A stretch of DNA of 64,000 nt from Paguma larvata (Eukaryota > Chordata > Mammalia > Carnivora > Viverridae), in the NCBI GenBank assembly GCA_030068075.1, contig CM057826.1:67739312-67803311 (forward strand). The letters are read 5' to 3'. Each line of letters starts with the position of its first letter. Position 1 is the stretch's first letter. The notes below the pieces were generated by a model that searched no databases, had not been told where the DNA came from, and worked only from the letters and a program-made list of their open reading frames with translations. Of this stretch, positions 22,781 to 34,030 are shown in pieces. The translations under genes and the position numbers were made by a program.

Positions 22781-24005
22781 GAATATGCACTGTTTAGTAA
22801 ACCCCACTTTTACTAAACACTTTATTATGATTCTTTGTCAACCTGCTTAGGAAGAATTATGTCCAATGAATAATTTAGTGTAGTACACAAATAGGACTTA
22901 ATCCCTGCCTGCCTACACCCAGCTATATATTCTTTGTCCTATAACAGTGCAGGGGATGCACATATTTTACTTTTAACCTGTACTTAAATAGCAAACACCG
23001 TCGAAATTTCCAACCCTCTTCTCCAGCCAATTCCTAATGATAATGGCCTTGGAAAGAGGGAAGAGAGTGGAGGCGAATATGGATTTAAAATGTCTCTTAA
23101 TCTTGTATGAGAATACACTAGAAGCACATTCTAGTACTTACAATACCTGCTTCTCCCTCCCCACCGCCACAAGACTAGAATCAGTTATTTTAACTCTAGA
23201 TCTTATAGCTTGAGACCTCAGATTAAACACTATTTATTTATATTGAAATCCGGTCCATGATTTCATTCATTGTCTTACCCTTTCTTTCCCTCCAGTTACT
23301 TGCCATAACGTAAAATGTCTCAAAAAGAGTTAAAAAAAAAGCCATTAAAGCATTTTTAAAAACTGAAATGTTTTCCATTTTCTACTTATATTTATCTCCT
23401 GTAGTTGTTTCTCTACTGTTGTCTGAAACGGGCATCTCCAAGTAGAGTGAGAGCACAAACTACACAATCACAGGAAATCATGGCAAATCACGGGCAGATC
23501 CCTCCTGCCCTCAGACTCTTGCCACCAGTGTCACCACCACCTAGACGCTGAGTTTATACATCACTGAGATCTGAGAGGGAATGGGTAGAATCTTTCTTCA
23601 TTTTTATCCAGCTTTTAGTACCGAGTAAAATAATCGAATAACACTTTGTTGACTGAATATTGTGAATTTGCTTCAAATAGCCTGAATGATTCATATATCA
23701 TTTTTTCCCCGTATTTCAGACATTCTTATATCAACTTCAGTAACTGGTTTGAGGGAAATCTAGCAATGTGAGGAAAAATTCCAGATAGAGAATCTTAGGT
23801 TTTTCTGCTTCCTTAATGCCTAAAATGTTCTTTATACTTGTAACCAGTGGAGATAAGATAGACTTTTAAAATAAAGTCATGATTCTTCCAAGTGATTGTA
23901 TATCAACCCTGAGAGAAGTCAGTGTGCATCATACGTAACATCTGGAGATTTATGATCCCTTGGAGAATGCTAGCAGAAATCTTCCAATCTCAGAATTGTA
24001 TTTGG
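22781..24005. other. Unique non-coding sequence
   Basis: No repeat, exon or structure is recognised. Confidence 0.5.
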
Positions 24006-24009
24006 TTTT

Positions 24010-24250
24010 TAAACTTTTTTTAGATTAACACCTTTTTATCTGTCTGTAAAAATGATAGCTACTCATAGTCAAGCATTTGAAAGATACAGAAATACTAGGG
24101 GGAAAAAATCACCATCACCAATAATTCAAATGTACAAACATAACCTTTCTAACTTTTGTTCCTGCTACCATATCCATTTGTTGGATGTATTATAAAACAA
24201 AGGGCTGTCATAAACTATTATTTATATTCATTTTGATATTATACAACAAT
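24010..24250 (-). repeat. L1M/L1ME LINE 3'-region relic, antisense
   Basis: It resembles antisense old L1: 'AGCATTTGAAAGATACAGAA', 'AAAAAATCACCATCACCAAT', 'CATAACCTTTCTAACTTTTG'. A T-rich start at about 24000 would be the reversed poly-A. Divergence is high, so the call is moderate. Confidence 0.5.
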
Positions 24251-26225
24251 TTCACAGAATGCCCACTATTGGTATAATTATCTTTATGTTGAAATATTAA
24301 ACAGTTGCCCTGTAAAACGTGGTTACCTATACTATGTCAACCATCTTTAAGTTTCTTTTCTGAAGAATCCAATTTAACTAAAATAGAAAATCAGAACAAT
24401 CTAGTAAGAGCAAGACTCCTAGCTGAACCTTACAAATGGAATCTTTGATATTATTCATAAGCCTGTTGTCTGAAAAACTCTATCATTTGTAATAAAAATG
24501 AACTGTCAAATTTACATCTAGAGTGATTCAGATTCCATGCATCTTTTATCTTTTGATTTCTAGACTTCTTTGTGTGTTACTGAAGAAAACAGTAAGTTCA
24601 TTCTGCATGTTTCAGTTCATAAGTCATTTTCAACTAATCCTAATGCCATTACAAAAAAAAACCCAGTATAATAAAAAAGTATCCAAATCTCAATGACACA
24701 TTTTTTTCAAATATTCTTTAATGTAATAGATTGTCCCCAAGCAAATAAAAAACATGCATCTATTTTTAATCTTGAATACTATATAAAATTTTAAAGCACA
24801 GATATCAAATAATATTTAGTAAGAATACATTGTAAGCTGATGGGATGTTAAAAATAAAATTACATTTTATGATGTTATTTCTTTATATGACCTGTTTACT
24901 TGACCTTGGACTTAATCCTGTTAATTAAACATATTTCAAGAACTGTAATGAAAAACAAGATTACTGAAGGGAAGTAAATTTCCACAAGTTTTTGGCAAAG
25001 CTTCTAAATTGATAGATTTGCGTCACCCAGCTTGTGTTGTCCTGGGTGTGCTAATGAGCAGTCAGAGCCAATACATGAAGAAAGGGAAGGAAGAGGAGGA
25101 GAAGTATTGGAACATGTTTATTGGCAATCCATCGCTTATTGACTAGACACTGAGTATCTGCAAATTGATTTTATAAAAGAGCATATTTTAAGAATGAGAA
25201 TTTTCTTAAGTTCTTTTACTCCCAGAATAAAATAGTCTTACTATACTTTTAGGACGCTTGTCTAAGAGAAGGCTTTTGATATAAATAAATGATGCATTAG
25301 CATTATATGCAGACAGAGTATATATGCCAGCAGAAAACTAAATGGGGGGAAATTGTATGTTTATACAATACACTTCCAAGGTCAGTTCACTCTTTGCTGA
25401 ACGCACAGCTCAGATTTTTTTCTTCTTGATATATGTTCCTTTTTCTGTTAACAGCAGATATCCCTTTATCAAACATTCCATAAATCTGAGTCTAGCAAGA
25501 TTAATTTTTTGTAATTCTCTCTTGACCCATTTCTGCGCAGTTTTGAAAACATCTAACAAACAGCTGCACAAAACAACCTAGTAGCCTAAAATAACAAAAT
25601 AACTGAACTTGGAACTGAAAGAAGTAATCAAGTAGAGGTTCTATACAGCAATCGAATTTTCAGTCAACGGGTATTTTGGTGACCTGACTAAAACGCTGTC
25701 CTTTAAGGACATTGTTATTAATTGTCTCTAAGTGTGTTGTTTATGGCTTTTGAAAATGGTTGTAATAGTTAAAATGTTGTCTGATGGAAGTTGCTCTAGG
25801 ATCAAATATTTTTTTAATGGAAATTAAATTTACTTATCTAGTTTAAAATTACCAATGATGAAAGCCTTGACAACCATTAAGACATAATTGCTTTACTCCC
25901 TTTTGTTTAAATGTATAGAGTGTTTGGTTTGAAGTTTAGAAAGTAATGGAATCTTTTTAGTGAATGCATTTAATCTGAAAGTTACTTTTCACTAGTTTTT
26001 GCCTTTCTGTGCAGTTACACAGTAAATATTTTGTTGAGTCAGTCAGCAACTTAATCTCAAGACAGTAGGACTATCATAGTCACTTAGATTGATCAGGTCC
26101 CTATATTTAACTTCTTCTATTCACTTAAAAATATTTTTACCTTTTAAATAGTTAATTCATTAAATATCAATTTATTTTTAAGTTCCGCAGTGACAATAAC
26201 CAATAAAGATCACCATTTTAAAATC
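24251..26225. other. Unique non-coding sequence
   Basis: No repeat family is recognised. A segment near 25015-25080 (TTGCGTCACCC, GTGCTAATGAGCAG) has the look of constrained sequence. A 79-codon frame at 25342-25581 shows no family resemblance. Confidence 0.45.
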
Positions 26226-26226
26226 T

Positions 26227-26319
26227 CAGGTGCCTGGCTTTTGATCTTGGGGTCATGAGTTTGAGCCCCTCATTGGGCAAAGAGCCTATTTAATAAACAA
26301 ACAAACAAACCAACAAACC
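26227..26319 (+). mobile_element. Carnivore SINEC fragment with (AAAC)n tail
   Basis: Only the tRNA-related head survives: 'AGGTGCCTGGCTTTTGATCT', 'TGGGGTCATGAGTTTGAGCC' (B-box region), then a short remnant and an (AAAC)n run at about 26298-26318. It is truncated relative to the roughly 200-bp full element. Confidence 0.75.
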
Positions 26320-26617
26320 TTGGTTATAATTTTATCTTTTTGTTTTTTCGAATGGGGAATCTACCCAAACTGGCATAATTTCCTTCTACGATGAAACATG
26401 AACCTATACAGGCTAAAGGAAAGCAATGGATGGAGTAATTATCTATTTGCAATCACCTTTAATACCACCTCATATACTGCTACCCTTTTACCCGTTTTCA
26501 GTAGATAAGAAGAGTATGTCTAAATAGATCCCATCACAATTAGGTAAACATGCCTTTTTTTTTTAAAATATTTTTTTGTCTGTTTAGGCGATTACCCTCT
26601 AAAGTTCTTATCATAAG

Positions 26618-27800
26618 CTGTAGGGGTCTGTTAATTGGAGATCTTCAGGATTCTGTCCTAGTGCCTATGTTAGATTCCATTCTGCATTTCATTCTTTCTT
26701 GGGTGACAGAATGAAAAGCATACTGATTAAGTTTGGAGATTACACTAAGCTAACAGAGAGTTACAAACATTTGGAAAGCTAGAACTAGAATTCAAAATGA
26801 TCTTAATAAATTATATAAATCACATTTCAAAAAATGGAACAAATTCAAGGTTATATACTGGGAGAAGAAAGTAAACAATACTATCAGCAGAGGGAGGAAG
26901 ATTATCCAAGCACAGCAATGACAAGAAAAGGACTGTGAGCTCAAGGTGAGTCAGCAGAGTAGTGCCCAGCCTAAAACAAGATTACAAAGGCCAGTTTTGC
27001 TCTGCAAAAGGCATGTTTAGCTTCTTCGTGGCCTGGGCTACAGAAAATAAAGGTGAGGCACACGTGGAACATGCCCCACGACCCAGAGCCCCAGTTCACC
27101 AAGCTGGTGAGAACAGATGCAGCCCGTGTCGCATGTGCTCAGGGCACCTTTGAACAGCTGTCCACGGAGAGAGTGTGGGTGTCAGGCCCTCTTCAGACAC
27201 CACCCATTCAGAGAGTGCATGAGGACTAACAGGCATGGAGAGGTGGTAAGAACTGGTTGGCTTTTAGCAAAGGATGCTATAAAACTCGTATGATACTGGG
27301 ATTTGGGGAGTTAGGAAATAATCCTTTGTTATATTTGGCATTGTATGAACTTTTATTAAACAATTTTGTTGACTTTGAAAAAGAACTGTGAAAATTGGGA
27401 AAGGTCTGTAGAACAACAGAAATGCTTAATGGGATGTAAAATAGGTCATGTGGGGAAAGATTAAAGGGGTTTCGTTGCTTAGCCAGGAAAATAGAAAGCT
27501 AAGAGATGACTTAATAACTGTCTTATAGCATACAAATGTTTATAATAAGAATGCTGACCAGTTCTCCATCACCACAGAATACAGAACAAAAGAAAATTAG
27601 TCTAAAGTAGCAAGGGAGATCTTGTTTTTACATTGATAGGGATTTCTTGATTATAAAATATCAGTAAGCATTGTCTAAGGCTACCAAGAGACATAATACA
27701 ATCCCTTAAGGTGTTTAAAATGGAATAAGCCTTGTGGTTGGAAAGCTTTAGAGTTGACCTGCTTGATGGGGGAACTGAGGCAGACCACCTCTTGAGGCAT
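26618..27800 (+). repeat. Ancient CR1/L3-type LINE, 3' part, sense
   Basis: Several CR1/L3 blocks occur in the right order over about 1.2 kb. They include a 'GATTCTGTCCTAGTGCC' region and a coding relic at 26705-26752 that reads DRMKSILIKFGDYTKL, a decayed version of the CR1-clade reverse-transcriptase motif around KFADDTKL. Further on are 'CTAGAATTCAAAATGATCTT', 'GTTGCTTAGCCAGGAAAATA', 'AAGAGATGACTTAATAACTG' and a terminal 'GGCAGACCACCTCTTGAGG'. The frame is broken by many stops, so the element is dead. Boundaries are approximate. A second copy lies at 51.9-52.6 kb on the other strand. Confidence 0.75.
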
Positions 27801-27964
27801 TTAACTGTTCTCTCATGTCATAGTCCTCTTCCTTTCTTCTGCATCTCTAAAGCAAATTCACATTATTAATATTAATATAATTATTTATATTATATTTGAC
27901 ACATTCAATAAACGGCTTTGCTTCCCATTTTCCTGTCTCTGAATAAGTGCACTTCTTTTTTCTG

Positions 27965-28420
27965 TTTTCTGTCATTTATTCCACAGTGTCTATTGAGTGA
28001 CTGCTCTGTGGAAATCACTAGGCTCAAGGCTGTGAGTAATACAAATAACTGGACATTCCTTTATTCTTCCTTCACAAACATTTTCTGGGCACCTCCCCTG
28101 TGCTAGACACTATGCTACATGCTTAGAATCCAAATACATGTGCAAAGACAGCTCTAAAGAGCTCACAGTGAAGTGAATGAGAATAATAAGTAAACAGAGT
28201 TGCAGTGTGATGCGAAGAGGCCTGTGCCAAAGGAGTGAGCAGGCAGCTCTGAAACACATGGCACAGAGTGGGTGCATATAATACAGATTGGGGTGATCGT
28301 GGCAATTGGGAAGGGTTTGCTGGAGGAGATGACATCTGAGCTGAATCAAGGTGCGATGGGAAGGGAGCCCCGTGTGCTCTGAAATGCCAAGAGGACTACC
28401 CTATGTGAACTGATTGTTTC
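27965..28420 (-). repeat. L2 LINE 3' region, antisense
   Basis: It reads as reversed L2: 'TATTGAGTGACTGCTCTGTG', 'GGGCACCTCCCCTGTGCTAG', 'AAGAGCTCACAGTGAAGTG', 'GGGTTTGCTGGAGGAGATGA' then 'CATCTGAGCTGAATCAAGG'. The start may include two partly duplicated copies of the terminal block (27965 and 28070). Small frames at 28110-28349 are antisense relics. Confidence 0.8.
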
Positions 28421-28539
28421 TCCTTAGCAAGACACATAAAAACATTTGTTTCATTTTATCAGCTAAAATGATATTGATTCTGCCCTCTGCCCTTTCTTTG
28501 ATCTGTAATAAAACAATGAAATCTGATTTACAGTCAGTT

Positions 28540-29130
28540 CTGTTTTAAGGTGACATACATGTTTCTGAATTCATCATGCTGCACAGAACATTATAGCTTA
28601 GGGTTTGGAAAGGGGGCTAGGGACAAACATGAAAAAAACCTCATCAGAGACATACACAAACAGATAGGAACCTAATAAAAAATGGCAGCACAGTTTTACA
28701 TATGTTAATTAGTTAAGGAATACGTACTAACACTACAGTACTACATAGATACTACGATAAATATGGCAGTGTCCCATGAGAAAGACCTACTAGAGTTTAC
28801 ATGTGGAAGTCGGAGTCGGAGGATGAAATCGTGGAAGGGGATGATCTGAAATCTGACGGGAAGTTGTGACAGCAGATGGGCATGGATGTGGTTCCTTACT
28901 GAGTCATAGCGCAGGAAGTGAAATGAGAAGTTCAAGATGTGTGCTTCTGTGTGTTTTGTCAATTTCTCCACAGTTCAGTTCAGCTGGGTGCAGTTTTCTG
29001 TGTTCACCTCGCATTTCTCACCAAGAACTCCACATAAGCAAATATCAAATTTGCATTATTCTCAAATTATTCCCTAATACGTCAGTTCTCTTGGAACAGG
29101 TTTTTGCTTTTAAAATGAGCTTTATTGCAG
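28540..29130. other. Possible unclassified ancient DNA transposon
   Basis: The left end has CAGTTCTGTTTTAAGGTGAC and the right end GTCAGTTCTCTTGGAACAGG, which may be a degenerate inverted pair. The interior contains blocks such as 'AAAAAAACCTCATCAGAGAC' that remind me of old hAT-Tip100-like MITEs. I cannot confirm a family from memory. Small opposing frames inside show no known protein motif. Confidence 0.25.
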
Positions 29131-31035
29131 AACGGACTGTATATTCTTGCAAATTATGTTTATAATTTCTTTATCATATCTCCTGAAATTTCAAATATAA
29201 TGTATTATGTTCTACTGGGCATATCAGAATTCCTTGTAAATTTTTTTCTGCTCAGCTAATGCTAATTCAGAGACTCCTGTTTCTTCTAGAACAACATTTT
29301 CCTCTAGGCTTCTTTAACAAGGGAGCAGCCACAGGGAATCTGGCAAAACAGGTGAAGACCACGTGAGTGCAAATAGTGTCTTGCAGTCTGAGCCCCATGT
29401 TTGCAACATCCCTTGGGGAGATGCAGTTACAAGGACAGGTCTTTTCCTTCACTCCGGCAAGGTAAATGGCCTAGCCACAAAGGAAAGATCTCAGGAGCCT
29501 GGGGCTTTGACCATGGATCAGTCTCCACTACCAGGCATGCAAAGACAGTGATTCCTATAGGAATCAAAGTGTTTCCTTTTCATAGGGAGCCAGTAGGTCC
29601 AAAGAACTGGCCTTTACTTTCTGCTTTCTCCTTTCTGGAGTGGACTTAGATCCAGGCCTAGGGGAAGAGGAAAAACCCCCTAGAGGAAGTATATAGTTAT
29701 GGGCAGTGGAGGTAGCAGCTGGGGAGGTGGGTCAGGCAGGTTCTTCATTGAGCCCCTGTCTCCTTTTGAAATATTTTCCCCCATAAAAAATATTAAAAGC
29801 ATATATTTCACCTATGCATTCTGGTGGTTATTTTTTTTCACCTAATTCAAGTAGTTCCTGAAAGAAAAGCAGCTCTTAGTTATGCTCTCCAAAGTAGAGG
29901 AGAAGTGACCATTTTGGACTTGGCTTTGGTAGCAGAGAAAGTCATCACAGGCACTTCATAGTGTTACTGAAGTAGCGGGAGTCCTCTTGTTCAGGCTGAG
30001 CTGCACCCCCGCCCCTCCTACCCCACCCCCGCCCCCGCCCCGCCACCATTCGCAGGCCTAGAGAGAAGGAGAAGGTTCCATCTGCCCACCTCTCACTCCC
30101 AGGTGGATAGCTCCTGCATAAAAATTGGGAGCTGAAGGGTTAAATTACACCAGATGATAAAATCCTTACTTGGCCTCAAGCAAACATTCAACTGACAAAA
30201 ATGTTATTGTATGTTCTCTCTTGAAAGCTTTAAGATATGCTTGGGTTAATTAGATTTCCAAATATGCAAATATACCCTAGTGAGGTTTTTCTGAAATGCA
30301 CCATTTTAAAATTATGTTGCATGGCATTAGTGTTCAAAATACTGAATTGTAAGACTTAGCCTGAATAGCTTACTAACATATCATATAAATTCATAATTGA
30401 TCAAACCCATTTATTCCCCACTGTCCACATTATACTGTTCAAATTGGGTTAGAAAGTTTTATGGAAATTAGGTTCTCTAGCATGCTTTGGGGAAGATCAA
30501 GGAGTAGTTTAAATTACAGCAGTAGTTCTTCAAAAAATGCCAATTCACTTGTCTGATATCAGTGTTTCCAATGTGCTCAGTTCAGGGAACACAAGGCTTC
30601 TGTAGCCCTGAGACTGGATCACCTGAAGGAAATTAGAACACAAACTTTGATCTTAAAGGAAAAAAAATATTTTAGCAAGGGCGTCTGAAATGATTTCATT
30701 TTGTTGACCTGCTTGTGCCAGTAAATATGTGTACAATTTTAACTTCTGAGTCATTTACTTTTTGAAATATTAGATTTTCCTGTAGAAACATAATTCATTC
30801 GGGTGTTCTATAGAAATAGTTTTCTGGTTAACTGAAATGTTAGTGCTGTGTCAGTTAAAAATAATACTATTTCCTAGAAACCTTTATAAAATGGGTCAGA
30901 GCCTCCAGTGCTTTATTAAAGAGTACGTACTGAAGCCTGCTAAACACAAGCCAATAAGTTCTGGAGAACTCAGGTATGCTATGCGCCTAGACCCCAGTGA
31001 GTTAGGGGAAGCCGTTCATCCACGCTTTTAATGAG
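29131..31035. other. Unique non-coding sequence
   Basis: No repeat family is recognised. Notable local structures are a perfect 16-bp palindrome (29550-29565) and a C-rich tract (30006-30047). Overlapping small frames at 29267-29649 show no domain. Confidence 0.5.
30006..30047 (-). other. C-rich tract, G-quadruplex potential on minus strand
   Basis: Six C runs lie at 30006-30010, 30012-30015, 30021-30024, 30026-30030, 30032-30036 and 30038-30041. On the minus strand the last four form G4-N1-G5-N1-G5-N1-G4, which meets the usual quadruplex pattern with the shortest possible loops. The same bases contain several GC-box (Sp/KLF) type matches. Confidence 0.8.
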
Positions 31036-31264
31036 CTAGACTGTAGGGTCGACAGACTTGTTCTTTAAAGGGCCAGATATTAATATTTTAAGTTTTGCAG
31101 GCCATGTGGTGTCTGTTGCTGCTATTGAGCTCTGCCGTTGCCCTGTGAAAGCAGCTATAGATAATATACAGTGAATGAACATTGCTGATTTCTGTTCAAA
31201 CTTTGCCACCAAACAAAAGCAGCAGTTGAATTTGGCCTGCACCCTGTGGTTTGACAACCTCTGA
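31036..31264. mobile_element. hAT-Charlie MITE (MER58/MER5-like group)
   Basis: This family's text is well preserved: 'TTCTTTAAAGGGCCAGATAT', 'TTTTAAGTTTTGCAGGCCAT', 'GAGCTCTGCCGTTGCCCTGT', 'GTTGAATTTGGCCTGCACCC' and 'TGTGGTTTGACAACCTCTGA'. The ends TCGACAGACTTG and GTTTGACAACCTCTGA are the imperfect inverted termini. The exact subfamily is uncertain. A second, shorter copy lies at 57.5 kb. Confidence 0.8.
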
Positions 31265-31985
31265 CCTCAGACACCATCTTTCTTGAGTAATTTTTTAGAA
31301 GTTCATTATGGTCATTTATCTGTGTGTTGATGTTCTTGTGTCCCTTCTTTTAGTGATATCTCATCCCTTTCTGTTTATTGCTGTTGATGTGCTTTAGTAT
31401 ACAGGGAAAAAACAACTGGCTGGTTAGAATTTTACCTAAAATAAGAGTCCCTGGACTCCCAAGGGAGGGGCCCTAGGCTTTCTCGTAGGAAAAGCACATA
31501 GCGCACTTACTTATGGCTTTCCTTCGCCGTACTTGCTCAGAGGCCATTTTTATTTATTTCTAGATTCTTGACCAAATTGTTAATGTGTAAAAATAAGTTT
31601 TGTGTTAAAATAATTTTGTTGTGGTTCAATAGGTTTTTATAATTCTACATCAAATTCGCTTAAAAGTTGGTTGAATGGGTTTTTATAACTAGACATCAAA
31701 TTCGCTTAAAAGTAAGAACAAATTTTTCAACTACATTTTCATGGGCATAGTTTAGTGTGTCTCGTCCAGTGTTTTCCATATTTATGACTAGTTATCAAGA
31801 GTAACAGATGTGTCTACTCAAAAAGAAGAGACTAAATTGCCTTTCAAACAAGAAGAAATTGCCCTGCCCTCACCATGATCAGTGTACTGTAATATTTTGT
31901 GCTTACTCTAGACTTACTTTATTCATATAACCAAACTTTGTTTTTGAGTTATTGGGAACTTTTCAGCCTGCTCACAGAGCTGAGT
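31265..31985. other. Unique sequence with a 46-bp tandem duplication
   Basis: Two adjacent 46-bp units (31623-31668 and 31669-31714) differ at about six positions. They share an identical 3' core beginning ACATCAAATTCGCTTAAAAG. The rest of the stretch shows no recognisable element. Confidence 0.75.
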
Positions 31986-31989
31986 TGTT

Positions 31990-32145
31990 GAAAACACTGC
32001 ATCTGGGTTCAAACTGTAGCTCTATTGCCCATAGCTGTGTGATGTTAGGCAAGTTGATTAACTTTTCTGAGCCTCAGCTCTTTCATCTGTAAAATCTATA
32101 AAATAGGTACAGGGGTACCTACCTGAGAGCATAGTTGTTCTATTT
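31990..32145 (+). repeat. MIR SINE, sense, well preserved
   Basis: It matches the MIR core clearly: 'TCTGGGTTCAAACTGTAGCT', 'CATAGCTGTGTGATGTTAGG', 'CAAGTTGATTAACTTTTCTG', 'AGCCTCAGCTCTTTCATCTG' and 'GGGTACCTACCTGAGAGC'. Confidence 0.92.
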
Positions 32146-33055
32146 CTTTGATGTTTTTACCTTTTTTATTCCTTCTCTTTTCCTCCTTTCCTCCAGCGAC
32201 ACTCAAATCACCTATAGGTCTAACTCTTGGCATGTCATTTTAGTTACACTACCCTAGCAAGGCTCTTTTTCTTTCCAGAAGGAGGTAATACCTAAGATTA
32301 AAATAATTTCTCTCACTTTAAAATAGGCGGCCCCAGTGATACCTGGCATACAGGGAGTGAGGATTTCTAACATAAATAGCCACATCCTGATACAGAAAAT
32401 TGTTATTTTATCATTTTTGCTGTTACATTGATAGATGATTTAGATATTACCTACATCTAGTTCGGGATGCAAGCTCAGCAAAATATTGAAAAGTTTGTGT
32501 TACACAAGTCCTAAAATAAAGTCTGCCAGTTCAAGGAGAATGTGATCAACTTAACTGTCGACATTGGTCAGCAAGTTCTTCCATGACTGCACTTCCAGGA
32601 ATTTCTAGAGATTTAATTCTGTTATTTAATTTCCTAGTTAATTTCCTAACCATCACCTGTCCAACAATTGCTGTTCTCATAATTGCTACAGAAACACTGT
32701 CTTTGATCTCTATGGTATACACAATATAAAACTGTGTACCAAAAATAAATAAATAAATAAATAAAAAGTACTACACTCACAGAGACCCCAATAATGATGT
32801 GAATAGTATAGTTGATGGACGCAGTGCTGGTGGGTAATTAGGCAAATCACCAGTATGCAGAGCAAGTTGCTCAATTCCAGGCAAGAGTTGTTCCATTTTG
32901 AAAGTAAAGAGACAGGACTTTTAGCCTTTACAATGACAGAGTAAAACCATTTCTGTATCCTACCCTTGAAAATCACTCCAAAACTAGAAAAAAGAAAGCA
33001 CAGACATAAAGTTCAGTTGTGATGAAAGTAGTAGGAGCTGACCCTAGCCCAAGAA
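32146..33055. other. Unique sequence with (AAAT)n
   Basis: An (AAAT)n simple repeat lies at about 32742-32766. No other element is recognised. Part of 32930-33055 may belong to the L1 that follows. Confidence 0.5.
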
Positions 33056-33059
33056 CGCA

Positions 33060-33240
33060 GTTGTGAAGCTAGAAGTAGATGGAAGAATGAGAAATGATTG
33101 GGATAATGAAAAAGTTTTGGAAGTAGATATTTGTGATGGTTGCATAATAATTTAAGTATAATTGTTGCCATTGAATTGTGCATTTAAAATGGCAAGTTTT
33201 TAGTGTATATTTTACCACAATAAATACCTTAAAAAATAAG
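33060..33240 (+). repeat. L1M (L1MA/MB-like) LINE 3' end, sense
   Basis: The L1M terminus is readable: 'AAAGTTTTGGAAGTAGATAT', 'TTGTGATGGTTGCATAATAA', 'GCCATTGAATTGTGCATTTA', 'AAATGGCAAGTTTTTAGTGT' and 'TTTACCACAATAAA' with an A-rich tail. Confidence 0.85.
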
Positions 33241-33790
33241 TTATTTACTAGAGAGAAGGGAAGGCAAACAAAAACAATTACAGGTTGAATGTACCAAAGA
33301 ACAGCTAGCCAATCTGCTTCTCAGAAAGGGCTCAGAAATTTCTAATAATAGAAAGCGAGGGTAGTGAAAACAGAGATTGCTTGAAAAGGTGTACAAGTTA
33401 CACCTAGAGCTCCTGATCTCCGCCCCCCCCTCCACACACATATCCTCTGTGGCTAGTCAGATGACCTCACCAATTCTATCCAGGCAGGAGATTAAGCTCT
33501 CAGGAACACTGAATCCAAGAGTCTCAGGCCCCGGAGACTTCAGGAACTGAAGAGCGTAAGGGACCACACTGAAAACACAAGTGGAAGCCTACTACTAAAT
33601 ATGAGGTCTTTTTCATGATGAGCCCCAGAATGCAGATAGTCAGGGCTTATCCCTGTGAGCTATCTCACTAGAGAAGTCCTAGCTGATTTAAAACTATGGA
33701 GATGAAGAGCCAAAGCAATGACTGGAAGTGTTGATAGTCATTTCCTTTGGAGAGGAGGAGAAGAGGAGATGGAACAAATACCCCTAGTGG
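33241..33790. other. Unique non-coding sequence
   Basis: No recognisable repeat. A C-run (33422-33430) sits beside short CA units. Nothing else is seen. Confidence 0.45.
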
Positions 33791-33791
33791 G

Positions 33792-34030
33792 TTTTTTTTT
33801 TCTTTTTTATTGACATATAATTAACATACAGTGTTACATTAGTTTCAGGTATAGAATATCATGATTCATTAATTCCATGCGTTACTCAGTGCTCATCGTG
33901 ATCCGTGTACTCTTGATCCCCTTTATCTTTTTTACCCCTCCCTCCACCCATCTCTCCTCTGTGGCAACCACCAGTAAGTTTTCTGTATTTAAGAGTCTGG
34001 GTTTTTTTGTTTGTTTGTTTGTTTGTTTCT
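33792..34030 (-). mobile_element. 5'-truncated carnivore-lineage L1, antisense
   Basis: After a T-rich run (the reversed poly-A), the text matches the reverse complement of the L1 3' end familiar from cat and dog. The blocks are 'ATTAACATACAGTGTTACAT', 'AGTTTCAGGTATAGAATATC', 'CGTTACTCAGTGCTCATCGT' and 'TGTGGCAACCACCAG', ending with 'TATTTAAGAGTCTGG' and a (TTTG)n run at 34003-34028. Only about 200 bp of the element is present and it has no coding capacity. Confidence 0.85.
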
